Below, in pieces: positions 31,893 to 38,866 of a stretch of DNA of 38,866 nt. Where the stretch lies: assembly GCA_024400955.1 (NCBI GenBank), contig JAKSLY010000025.1, positions 1 through 38,866 of the forward strand, read 5' to 3'. The translations under genes were made by a program, and so were the position numbers. Position 1 is the stretch's first letter. Every line of letters starts with the position of its first letter. Under the pieces are notes generated by a model, which made no database searches, had not been told where the DNA came from, and was given only the letters and a program-made list of their open reading frames with translations. This DNA comes from Treponema sp. GTDB lineage: Bacteria; Spirochaetota; Spirochaetia; Treponematales; Treponemataceae.

Positions 31893-33215
31893 ATGATAGT
31901 TATGAAATTCGGCGGTTCTTCAGTTGCTAACGCTGACCGCATCAGACACGTTGCTGAAATTATTCAGGCTTACAAAGACGAGCTTCCTGCAGTAGTTCTT
32001 TCTGCCATGGGAGACACAACAGACCACCTTCTGGAAGCAGCCGACATGGCAGTGGAAGGAAAAGTAGACATCGAAAAGGTGGAAAAGCTTCATTTTGACA
32101 CTGCCAGGGAACTTGGAATTGAGGTTCCGGCAATCAAGGAACTCCTTGATGAACTTAAGACTCTCCTGACCGGTATCAGCATGCTCAAGGAACTTTCTAA
32201 GCGTTCACGCGACTATCTTGTTTCTTTTGGTGAACGAATGAGCGTACGCATGATGGCAGCCTATCTTACAAAGCTCGGTACACCTGCAAAGTTCTACGAC
32301 GCATGGGACATCGGCATCGTTTCCGACAGCAACTACATGGCAGCAGAACTTCTTGATGAAGTCTGGGAAAACATTCCAAGGCACCTGAACGATTACAAGA
32401 ACGGCAAGCAGAAGGAAATTCCTATCGTTACCGGATTCATTGCAAAGGATAAGCATGGAACAATCACAACCCTCGGCCGCGGTGGTTCCGACCTCAGTGC
32501 AACAATGATCGGTTCTGCAATGGGCGCAAAGGAAATCCAGACATGGAAGGATGTGGACGGAATCATGACTACGGATCCACGTCTTGTAAAGGATGCAAAG
32601 CCTGTTCCTGAAGTTACCTATGAAGAGGCACAGGAACTTGCAATCTTTGGTGCACAGGTTCTTCACCCACGCTCAATGATTCCTTGCCGCAAGACTGGAA
32701 CTCCGGTTCGCGTAAAGAACAGCTACAACATCAAGAGCGAAGGAACCCTCATCGTTGAAAAGCACACGGGTTCCGTTCCTCCAGTGACTGCACTTACAAA
32801 GGTTAAGAACGTAACTCTGATCGACATCCAGTCAAGCCGCATGCTTGGGGCTGCAGGATTCCTTGCACACATCTTCAACCAGTTCCTCAAGTGGAACATC
32901 AGCATCGATGTGATTGCAACTTCAGAAGTTTCCGTTTCCCTGACGGTAAATACAAAGGGCGACCTTTCTGGCCTTCTTGAAGACCTTGGCCGCGTTGCAG
33001 AAGTCAAGGCAACAGGCGAAAAGGCAATCATCACCGTAATTTGTGATGCAAGTCATTCCAGTGCAATTCTTGCAAAGGCATTTGATGCACTTAACAGGGA
33101 AGGCATTAACGTTCAGATGATCAGCCAGGGTGCAAGCAAGGTAAACATAAGCTTCCTTGTTGACATGGCAGAGGCAGACAAGACAGTTCAGGTTGTTCAT
33201 TCAGCCCTGTTCTAA
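31893..33215 (+). CDS. lysC: Aspartate kinase
   Basis: A 440-residue monofunctional aspartokinase that phosphorylates aspartate, the first step towards lysine/diaminopimelate, threonine and methionine. The N-terminal kinase domain has 'KFGGSSVANADRIR' (5-18), 'SFGERMSVRMMA', 'GRGGSDLSATMIG' and 'KDVDGIMTTDPR'. The C-terminal third has two ACT domains ('VTLIDIQSSRMLGAAGFLAH', 'VISVSL'-like 'SEVSVSLTV', and 'INVQMISQGASKVNISFLV'), so feedback inhibition by an amino acid is likely. Two close starts exist (31893 and 31902); neither has a ribosome-binding site, consistent with a leaderless transcript. It is followed 13 bases later by dapB. Confidence 0.95.
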   Translation: MIVMKFGGSSVANADRIRHVAEIIQAYKDELPAVVLSAMGDTTDHLLEAADMAVEGKVDIEKVEKLHFDTARELGIEVPAIKELLDELKTLLTGISMLKELSKRSRDYLVSFGERMSVRMMAAYLTKLGTPAKFYDAWDIGIVSDSNYMAAELLDEVWENIPRHLNDYKNGKQKEIPIVTGFIAKDKHGTITTLGRGGSDLSATMIGSAMGAKEIQTWKDVDGIMTTDPRLVKDAKPVPEVTYEEAQELAIFGAQVLHPRSMIPCRKTGTPVRVKNSYNIKSEGTLIVEKHTGSVPPVTALTKVKNVTLIDIQSSRMLGAAGFLAHIFNQFLKWNISIDVIATSEVSVSLTVNTKGDLSGLLEDLGRVAEVKATGEKAIITVICDASHSSAILAKAFDALNREGINVQMISQGASKVNISFLVDMAEADKTVQVVHSALF

Positions 33216-33228
33216 TTTGGAGAATTAA

Positions 33229-34020
33229 ATGAAGATCGCATTAGTTGGATACGGAAAAATGGGGCACATGCTTGAACAGACTGCCCTTAATCTTGGCCAT
33301 AGCGTTGTAACCACAATCGATGTCTTTGCTGATGATGCAAAGGTTAAGGTTGCAGCCGGTGACACGAAGGCAATTGTTGATGCAGTTGTTGCAAGCGGAG
33401 CAGAGGGAATCATCGAATTTACCCATCCTGCATCTGTCATGGATAACATCAAGGCTCTGCTGCCTACAAAGCTCCCTCTCGTAGTTGGAACTACAGGCTG
33501 GAACGACAGGAAGGAAGAGGTTGCTGCTCTTGCCGCATCTTGTGGCGGAACAATAATGACCAGCGCAAACTTTTCCATCGGTGTAAATGTTTTCTATAAG
33601 ATCGTTGAGGAAGCATGCCGCCTCGTTGACCACTTTGATGAATATGATGCAGCCCTTTGGGAAATGCACCACAACCAGAAGGCAGACAGTCCGTCGGGAA
33701 CAGCCCTTGACCTTGCAAAGCACGCCATGGAATTCCTTTCTCGAAAGGATACCATCGTGACAAATGAATTTAAGGCCCGTCCAAAGCCAAACGAGCTTCA
33801 TGTGTCTTCTACAAGATGCGGCAGCGTTCCTGGCACCCACAAGATCTTCTTTGACAGTGCAGCAGATACCATCGAGCTTACCCACACTGCAAGAAGCCGC
33901 CAGGGATTTGCAAGCGGTGCAGTTCATGCCGTAATCAACCTCAAGAACCTTCTTGACGAAGGAAAGCTTGAATCCGGCAAACTTTATGGCATGGATGATG
34001 TATTTCCTGGGGTGTTTTAG
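33229..34020 (+). CDS. dapB: 4-Hydroxy-tetrahydrodipicolinate reductase
   Basis: A 263-residue reductase that uses NAD(P)H to make tetrahydrodipicolinate, the substrate of DapL. It has a Rossmann start 'ALVGYGKMGHMLEQ' (3-16), 'IIEFTHPASVMDNI', 'VVGTTGW', and the catalytic and substrate motif 'MHHNQKADSPSGTALDLAK' (about 146-164). The length is typical. GGAGA lies about 7 nt before the ATG. It sits 13 bases after lysC, so the two form one operon. Its stop codon is immediately followed by AGGAG, the ribosome-binding site of the next gene. Confidence 0.96.
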   Translation: MKIALVGYGKMGHMLEQTALNLGHSVVTTIDVFADDAKVKVAAGDTKAIVDAVVASGAEGIIEFTHPASVMDNIKALLPTKLPLVVGTTGWNDRKEEVAALAASCGGTIMTSANFSIGVNVFYKIVEEACRLVDHFDEYDAALWEMHHNQKADSPSGTALDLAKHAMEFLSRKDTIVTNEFKARPKPNELHVSSTRCGSVPGTHKIFFDSAADTIELTHTARSRQGFASGAVHAVINLKNLLDEGKLESGKLYGMDDVFPGVF

Positions 34021-34035
34021 AGGAGATAGGTAATA

Positions 34036-34845
34036 ATGAAGAGAATTCTTTTGTCAGCTTTGGCTATTGGAGCATTGGTGCTTGCAATGACTGGATGTTC
34101 AGACCGTAAGGTAAAGAGTGGCGTTCCGGAAGGAATGAACCTTGTATGGAACGATGAATTTGATGTTGACGGAAAGCCGGATGCATCAAAGTGGACCTAT
34201 TCCCTCGGCAACCTGAATGGATGGGGAAACGGCGAAATCCAAAAGTACACCGACAAGCCTGAAAATGTAACGGTTCGTGATGGTCTTCTTGAGATCAATG
34301 CCCTTCGTGCCCCAAAATCAAACAGCTGGACAAGTGCCAGAATCAAGACGGAACATCTTGCCCATTGGGACCATGGATACATTGAGGTAAGTGCAAAGCT
34401 TCCTGCCGGTGTTGGAACATGGCCTGCAATCTGGATGCTTCCAGAAGGAACCAGGTACGGTGGATGGCCTCGCTCTGGAGAAATCGACATCATGGAAATG
34501 GTCGGCTTTGACATCGATGAAATCCATACGACAGTTCATACAAAGGCCTTTAACCATAAGATCAACACACAGAAGACATGCCATGCAAAGGTTAAGGGAA
34601 CTACAAAAAAGTTCCACACCTATGCCATTGACTGGAACCAGGACAGAATCCGCTGGCTTGTTGACGGTGAGGAATTCTATGTCTTTGAAAACCCTCATGT
34701 TTCCTGGGAAGAATGGCCCTTTGACACTCCATTCCACCTTATCATGAACATTGCCATTGACGGTTCATGGGGCGGCCAGAAGGGAGTTGATCCTAAGCTG
34801 GAAAAGGCAACCATGCTTGTTGATTACGTCAGGGTCTATCAGTAG
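34036..34845 (+). CDS. Lipoprotein glycoside hydrolase family 16 (beta-glucanase/laminarinase-like)
   Basis: A 269-residue protein with a lipoprotein signal (lipobox ending 'LAMTGC', Cys21). A GH16 beta-jelly-roll follows: 'NLVWNDEFDVDG', 'KYTDKPENVTVRDGLLEI', 'ARIKTEHLAHWDHGYIEV', catalytic 'GEIDIMEMVG' with E149 (nucleophile), D151 and E154 (acid/base), and terminal 'MLVDYVRVYQ'. It should cleave beta-1,3 or mixed beta-1,3/1,4-glucans at the cell surface or in the periplasm. An AGGAG ribosome-binding site lies right after the dapB stop, so it appears to be the third gene of the lysC-dapB operon, an unexpected pairing with lysine synthesis. Confidence 0.93.
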   Translation: MKRILLSALAIGALVLAMTGCSDRKVKSGVPEGMNLVWNDEFDVDGKPDASKWTYSLGNLNGWGNGEIQKYTDKPENVTVRDGLLEINALRAPKSNSWTSARIKTEHLAHWDHGYIEVSAKLPAGVGTWPAIWMLPEGTRYGGWPRSGEIDIMEMVGFDIDEIHTTVHTKAFNHKINTQKTCHAKVKGTTKKFHTYAIDWNQDRIRWLVDGEEFYVFENPHVSWEEWPFDTPFHLIMNIAIDGSWGGQKGVDPKLEKATMLVDYVRVYQ

Positions 34846-34870
34846 ATTTACAGGCGGGATGTTCAATAAG

Positions 34871-34910
34871 TGGAGTTCACTCCAACTTTTGGGCATTCCC
34901 CTTTTTTTTT
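34871..34910 (+). terminator. Weak terminator-like region after GH16
   Basis: TGGAGT (34871-34876) pairs with ACTCCA (34879-34884), followed by TTTT. A short GGG/CCC stem with a nine-T run (34902-34910) lies just behind. Stems are short, so termination is only probable. Confidence 0.4.
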
Positions 34911-34967
34911 GCCATTTTGCAATTCCCATGTAAAATTATGTAAGGAAAATGCCGATATTGATAGAGT

Positions 34968-35876
34968 ATGAAAAGGTCTATTTTTGGTTTAAAAAAAGCA
35001 GTGCTTCTTGCTCTTGTTGCATTTTCTTCAGCATGCTTTGCACAGGTTGTGCACACTGTTGACAAAGGCGAAACCTACTATTCAATCAGCAGAAAATACG
35101 GGATTACCGTTGATCAGCTTCAGGCAGCCAATGGTCTTACAAAGGATTCAGTCTTAAAGGCCGGCCAGAAGCTTACGATTCCCGGTGGGGAAACCAAGGA
35201 ATCTCCTGCTGCCCAGTCACCTGCTGCGACATCTTCACCAGCTGCAGCAACTGCACCCTCATCTGCAGATGCTTCCCAGTCAAATGCAAACAGGAAATTC
35301 GACACATATACGGTTCAGAAGGGAGACACCTTCTATCACATTGCAAAGGTCAACGAGATAACTGTTGATGAGCTCAAGTCCCTTAATAACCTTGATTCGG
35401 ATGCAGTCCTTAAGATTGGAATGAAGCTTAAGATTCCAGTTACCATTGTTGATACTGCTAATCCGAGCCTGCCATCCCTTCCTGATGACCCAAGAAAGTA
35501 TTCGGCAAAAAAGGGAGATTCTTCCCTGACATGGCCTGTTAAGAATCCTTCCGTTACATACATGACCGGAAAGATTAACGGCGTCCAGCTTTCGGCCCAG
35601 AAGAACGAGAGCGTGACTGCAATCCGCGCAGGTACAATCATGTACGTAGGCAACTACCGTGGTTACGGACAGGTTGTCTTTGTTCAGTCAAAGACAGGCC
35701 ACATCTACGTTTATTCAGGGCTTGGTTCAATTAAGGTAAAGAAGGGCGACTATGTTGTCTTTGGAGATGCAATCGGCACTGCCGGTGTTGACAGCATCAA
35801 GGGTACAAACCAGATAAGTCTCATGGTTTTCCAGAAGTCTGCACCGATTGATCCGGCAAAGGCTCCCCGCGGATAA
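34968..35876 (+). CDS. Secreted double-LysM protein with degenerate M23/LytM domain
   Basis: A 302-residue envelope protein. The N-terminal signal ends near 'SSACFA'; Cys23 could make it a lipoprotein, or signal peptidase I may cut after Ala25. LysM domains at about 28-72 and 113-157 bind peptidoglycan, separated by an Ala/Ser/Pro linker. A LytM/M23-like domain spans about 205-296. Its metal ligands are missing: the usual first Asp motif reads 'GVQLSA', and the HxH motif reads 'ISLMVF' (283-288). It is therefore probably not a peptidase and may act like NlpD/EnvC, which activate amidases. No strong ribosome-binding site is seen. It ends directly against the convergent GH5-like gene. Confidence 0.88.
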   Translation: MKRSIFGLKKAVLLALVAFSSACFAQVVHTVDKGETYYSISRKYGITVDQLQAANGLTKDSVLKAGQKLTIPGGETKESPAAQSPAATSSPAAATAPSSADASQSNANRKFDTYTVQKGDTFYHIAKVNEITVDELKSLNNLDSDAVLKIGMKLKIPVTIVDTANPSLPSLPDDPRKYSAKKGDSSLTWPVKNPSVTYMTGKINGVQLSAQKNESVTAIRAGTIMYVGNYRGYGQVVFVQSKTGHIYVYSGLGSIKVKKGDYVVFGDAIGTAGVDSIKGTNQISLMVFQKSAPIDPAKAPRG

Positions 35877-36914
35877 TTACATGTACTGAAGGACCATTTC
35901 CCTCAGGCCTTCAAAGCGCTGGTCACACAGGCCATAGTCCATTCCCTTATAGGTCCAGAGTGCACGTCCGATGTTGTATTTTTCAAAGGCCTCGTGAATC
36001 TGCATGAGCCACTGCAGGGTGGATGAATTGTCTGCCCTGTCTATCACACCATATTCAACGCAATAGATGAAGGTGTCCATTTTTTCGGCATACTCAACAG
36101 CACGCTTGAAAAGCTTTATGAAATAGTTTGAACCGGTGCTGTCAGGTGACAGATAGTCTGCGCATGTGTTTGCCTCAGTGTATTTTAGCTGAGGATGCTT
36201 TGCAAGTACGTCAAAATATTCCTTGGTGGTGACGGGAAAATCCATTTTCTGGTCCTGGGGAAAGTCCAGTCTCCAGTAGGCTCTCTGCTGGCAGAATAGA
36301 AGGGGCTCGTAGCAGTGAAAGCTGAATCCGATGTTCTCGTCATGAAAGTCTGCCATGGTGGAAATTGCGTGGATGCTGCTGTGGTTGCCACCTGGGATCA
36401 GAAGCTTTGTTTTGGGTGCATAAACCCTGATGAGGGAAACGGCGCTTTTTGCAATGTTTATCCATGCAGCCTGGTCTTCCTTGTTCATGATGGCGTTTAT
36501 CAGCTCAAAGGCTACACGTTCCGGCTTTGAACCGTAGCGCTTTGCAAATTCAATCCACAGGTTAAGGTAGTGCATGACAAGCTTTTCGTTATGAAAGAAT
36601 TTATTGTCGGTGGCGCCGTCAATAAAGTAGTAGCCGTGGATCCTGTGAAGGTCCAGGATCAAATTAAGGCCAACTTCCTCGCACATGGATATGCACTGGT
36701 CTATGTATTCAAATCCAGTCTGGATTATGTTTCCGTCTTCATCTTGAACGAGAGAATAGTCGATGGGCACGCGTATGTGATCAAGACCCCAGGAAGAAAT
36801 TTTCTTAAGGTCATCAATTGTGATGAATGTGTCCATGTGGTTTTTCTTCAGGGAACTTTGGGAAAGCCAGCCACCGAGATTAATGCCTTTCTTGAATCCA
36901 GTAAAATCCTTCAT
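35877..36914 (-). CDS. GH5-like (cellulase-family) protein lacking the usual acid/base Glu
   Basis: A 345-residue cytoplasmic-looking protein without a signal peptide. GH5 features: 'KKGINLGGWLSQ' (8-19), 'GLDHIRVPIDY' (43-53), 'LILDLHRIHG' (85-94), 'FSFHCYEPL' with H200 and Y202, the nucleophile E287 in 'YCVEYGV', and W320. The conserved Asn-Glu carrying the acid/base reads N140-A141 ('FELINAIMN'), so hydrolysis is doubtful: it may be a sugar-binding pseudoenzyme or use another mechanism. A perfect TTGACA-18-TATAAT promoter ends 8 nt before the ATG, giving a nearly leaderless mRNA. The stop codon directly abuts that of the LysM gene. Confidence 0.85.
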   Translation of the reverse strand: MKDFTGFKKGINLGGWLSQSSLKKNHMDTFITIDDLKKISSWGLDHIRVPIDYSLVQDEDGNIIQTGFEYIDQCISMCEEVGLNLILDLHRIHGYYFIDGATDNKFFHNEKLVMHYLNLWIEFAKRYGSKPERVAFELINAIMNKEDQAAWINIAKSAVSLIRVYAPKTKLLIPGGNHSSIHAISTMADFHDENIGFSFHCYEPLLFCQQRAYWRLDFPQDQKMDFPVTTKEYFDVLAKHPQLKYTEANTCADYLSPDSTGSNYFIKLFKRAVEYAEKMDTFIYCVEYGVIDRADNSSTLQWLMQIHEAFEKYNIGRALWTYKGMDYGLCDQRFEGLREMVLQYM

Positions 36915-36922
36915 ACAATTAA

Positions 36923-36952
36923 ATTATATGGTATAACTAAATTACATGTCAA
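36923..36952 (-). promoter_or_regulatory. Consensus promoter of GH5-like gene (predicted leaderless)
   Basis: Minus strand: exact TTGACA (36952-36947), 18-bp spacer, exact TATAAT (36928-36923), 8 bases to the ATG. The predicted leader is about 2 nt and no ribosome-binding site is present. Confidence 0.8.
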
Positions 36953-36996
36953 TTTTTCTGATATTTTTTGAGAAAATTTGGTATGGTTTTATCCCT

Positions 36997-37635
36997 TCAG
37001 TCGCAAAACAGTGCCTGGGTTGCAAGGGATTGTATGTTTCCTGCAGTAAGTTTTTCTTCTGCAAGATGAATGAAAATTTCCATGCATACCCTTGCATCAT
37101 CATTGGCCCGGTGTGCCGAGATTACATTGATTCCGTATCGTTTTGCAAGACTCTGGAGCTTGTACGGGCCTTCTTCCGTTCCTGTGTAGTCTGGGTGAAA
37201 GGCTCTTGCCATGCGCAGTGTGTCTATGACTGGATTCTTGAGGGGATGCTGGCCTGCGCGTTCAAGTTCTGCATTCATGAACTGAACGTCAAAGGGTGCA
37301 TTGTGGGCAACGAGAACTGTGTCCGGTCCCTCCACAAAATCAAGGAATGACTTTATTGCTTCAGCAGCGCAAGGACTTCTGCTTACCATATAGTCGTCGA
37401 TTCCCGTAAGGCCTGTAATGAAAAAAGGAATTTCCACTGGCGGTTTTATGAGCATGTCAAAGGGGCTGCCGATTATTCCATGGCGGTTGAATTTTACGGC
37501 GCCAATTTCTATCAGGTGGTCGTTGGTACGGCTGAGTCCCGTTGTTTCCGTGTCGAAGGCCACATAGGTGAGTTCATCGTTAAAAAAGTCTCTGACAATT
37601 CTTTTGTTGTCTGTAAGGATCTTTACGTTTCCCAT
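36997..37635 (-). CDS. DEDDh 3'-5' exonuclease (DNA polymerase III epsilon-like)
   Basis: A 212-residue exonuclease of the DnaQ-like superfamily. Catalytic motifs: 'FDTETTGL' (ExoI, D and E), 'AHNAPFDVQFM' (ExoII) and 'HRANDDARV' (ExoIII, His and the fifth residue after it Asp). It may proofread with DNA polymerase III, or act in repair or RNA maturation. It lacks an obvious clamp- or alpha-binding tail, so dnaQ itself is not certain. The start at 37635 (MGNVK) was chosen over the TTG two codons upstream. It lies just after the phosphoglucomutase terminator, so its own promoter or readthrough must supply transcription; I see no clear promoter. Confidence 0.88.
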   Translation of the reverse strand: MGNVKILTDNKRIVRDFFNDELTYVAFDTETTGLSRTNDHLIEIGAVKFNRHGIIGSPFDMLIKPPVEIPFFITGLTGIDDYMVSRSPCAAEAIKSFLDFVEGPDTVLVAHNAPFDVQFMNAELERAGQHPLKNPVIDTLRMARAFHPDYTGTEEGPYKLQSLAKRYGINVISAHRANDDARVCMEIFIHLAEEKLTAGNIQSLATQALFCD

Positions 37636-37639
37636 AAAC

Positions 37640-37682
37640 AAAAAAAATCCCGCGGACTACAATTCTTTTCGTAATCTGCGGG
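37640..37682 (-). terminator. Rho-independent terminator of phosphoglucomutase gene
   Basis: Minus strand: a 12-base stem (37682-37671 with 37660-37649) with one mismatch and one G-U pair, a 10-nt loop, then one A and eight T residues ending at 37640. It lies 38 bases after the gene's stop. Confidence 0.85.
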
Positions 37683-37720
37683 ATCATCCAACATGCCGGA
37701 TTCAGGCATGCAGGAGAATG

Positions 37721-38866
37721 TTATTTTGCTGAATCAAGAATCTTGTTGATTTCCTTTGTGATTGCGTCGCAGAGTTTTCCGCATTCAACCTTTGCAGAAG
37801 CAAGTTCAGCATCCTTTCCGCCCTTAACAGGCATTGTGCTGTTGATGTAGAACTTGATCTTTGGTTCCGTTCCTGATGGACGTGCAGAAACGATTGTACC
37901 GCCTTCGAGGAAGAACTGGAGAACGTTGCTTTTTGGGAACTTGAGCTTCTTCTTCTTGTCTGCCTTTGCAGGGTCGAATTCAACGCTTTCTCCGTAGTCG
38001 CGGATCTTGAGAACCTTCTTTCCACCGAGAGTCTTGAGGCCTTCCGTGCGGAGCTTTGTCATGATTCCGCCCATGATTGCAGGACCCTGGATTCCTTCGA
38101 AGTACTTGCTGATTGCGCGGTCTTCGAAGTAACCGTACTTCTTGTACATGTCGTTAAGGTGCTGGAGGAGGGAAACGCCCTGGCTTCTCCAGTAGAGTGT
38201 CATTTCTGCACACATTGCTGCAGCTGAAACACCGTCCTTGTCCATTACGGATTTTTCAACCTTGTATCCGTAGCTTTCTTCAAGACCGAATACGTAGTTG
38301 TTTGTCTTGTTCTTTTCGAATTCAGCTTCTGCAGCGGCAATCCACTTGAATCCTGTGAGAACTTCAATGAGCTTTACCTTGTACTTCTTACAGATTGCGT
38401 CAACGAATGGTGATGTAACGATAGAGCGGATACATGCAGGATTTTCCGGCATCTTGTTCTTTTCTGTGCGTGAAAGGAGAACGTATTCGCAAAGAAGGGC
38501 ACCCATCTGGTTTCCAGAAACAAGTACGTAGTTTCCGTTTTCATCTGGGAATGCCGTACCAAAGCGGTCTGCATCCGGGTCTGTTGCCATTACGACGTCA
38601 GCCTTTTCCTTCATTGCAAGTTCAACAGCCATCTTGAGTGCTGGTGCTTCTTCTGGATTTGGCTTTTCAACTGTTGGGAATGCTCCATCAGGCTTCTTCT
38701 GCTGTGGAACTGTAATAACCTTAAGGCCCAGGTCTCCGAGAACCTTTTCAACGTGCATTGCACCTGTTCCGTGGAGTGGTGTGTAAACAACCTTAACGTT
38801 CTTTGCTTCCTTCTTGATGAGGGCTGGGCGGAAGAGTTCCTTCTTGATCATTGCCCAGTATGGTTC
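37721..38866 (-). CDS. Phosphoglucomutase/phosphomannomutase, C-terminal part (5' end outside window)
   Basis: The frame is open to the window edge, so at least 382 residues are visible and the N-terminal domain with the phosphoserine loop is missing. The enzyme interconverts hexose 1- and 6-phosphates for glycogen, cell-wall and sugar metabolism. Seen motifs: 'VYTPLHGTG' (start of domain 2), the metal-binding loop 'ATDPDADRFG', 'TGFKWIAAAE', the sugar-specificity loop 'FGLEESYGY', and the phosphate-binding loop 'ARPSGTEPKIKFY' near the C-terminus. The likely full length (about 550-600 residues) and the 'EESYG' loop fit the PgcA-type alpha-phosphoglucomutase. A clean terminator follows the stop. 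Confidence 0.92.
   Translation of the reverse strand, partial: EPYWAMIKKELFRPALIKKEAKNVKVVYTPLHGTGAMHVEKVLGDLGLKVITVPQQKKPDGAFPTVEKPNPEEAPALKMAVELAMKEKADVVMATDPDADRFGTAFPDENGNYVLVSGNQMGALLCEYVLLSRTEKNKMPENPACIRSIVTSPFVDAICKKYKVKLIEVLTGFKWIAAAEAEFEKNKTNNYVFGLEESYGYKVEKSVMDKDGVSAAAMCAEMTLYWRSQGVSLLQHLNDMYKKYGYFEDRAISKYFEGIQGPAIMGGIMTKLRTEGLKTLGGKKVLKIRDYGESVEFDPAKADKKKKLKFPKSNVLQFFLEGGTIVSARPSGTEPKIKFYINSTMPVKGGKDAELASAKVECGKLCDAITKEINKILDSAK

Overview
This 38.9 kb window looks like chromosomal DNA from a spirochaete, most likely a gut- or rumen-type Treponema. The pointers are: LL-diaminopimelate aminotransferase (dapL) as the lysine route; a 1308-residue protein with an acidic repeat region, one membrane segment and TPRs, laid out like the spirochaete flagellar-collar protein FlcA; secreted proteins of a DUF2259-like type; and two glycoside hydrolases. 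These are inferences from protein families; no rRNA or other marker gene is present.

Layout. (1) 1-7172, plus strand: a run of Cys-rich zinc-ribbon proteins and two unrecognised proteins. Two of them (3728-5584 and 5838-7172) begin with the same module (two zinc ribbons, Asn/Thr linker, four-CxxC cluster). They then diverge into an FGE/SUMF1-like domain or Sel1-type repeats plus a ribosomal L7/L12 C-terminal domain. Each is followed by a near-identical 120-bp repeat. (2) 7201-9850: an XRE regulator, a possible small RNA, and a hipBA cassette flanked by a 64-bp direct repeat that carries a promoter. Region 1.5-9.9 kb reads as AT-richer than the rest and is probably accessory DNA. (3) 9873-20328: an unknown protein; minus-strand hisC-phosphoesterase-Nudix; dapL; two plus-strand envelope genes; minus-strand flcA-like gene plus a lipid or polyprenol kinase-like gene. 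(4) 20469-26881: a secreted CBM48-like protein, ffh, an attenuator-like leader and carB, a tandem 78-bp hairpin repeat, and a thioesterase. (5) 26944-31835: a MATE transporter, a dCache-PAS-GAF-GGDEF diguanylate cyclase, and azlCD. (6) 31893-38866: lysC-dapB-GH16, a LysM/LytM protein, a GH5-like protein, a DEDDh exonuclease and a truncated phosphoglucomutase.

How genes fit together: lysC, dapB and dapL supply diaminopimelate/lysine; hisC serves histidine synthesis; carB feeds pyrimidine and arginine synthesis; ffh serves membrane targeting. The diguanylate cyclase carries a recognisable amino-acid-binding Cache motif and sits next to the azlCD amino-acid exporter.

The most interesting observations are the constant-module/variable-effector zinc-ribbon locus; a leader peptide overlapping a terminator before carB; several genes whose consensus -10 box lies only 6-9 nt before the ATG (predicted leaderless mRNAs); and the repeat-flanked hipBA cassette with a candidate 160-nt RNA beside it. 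All calls come from reading the sequence without database searches.
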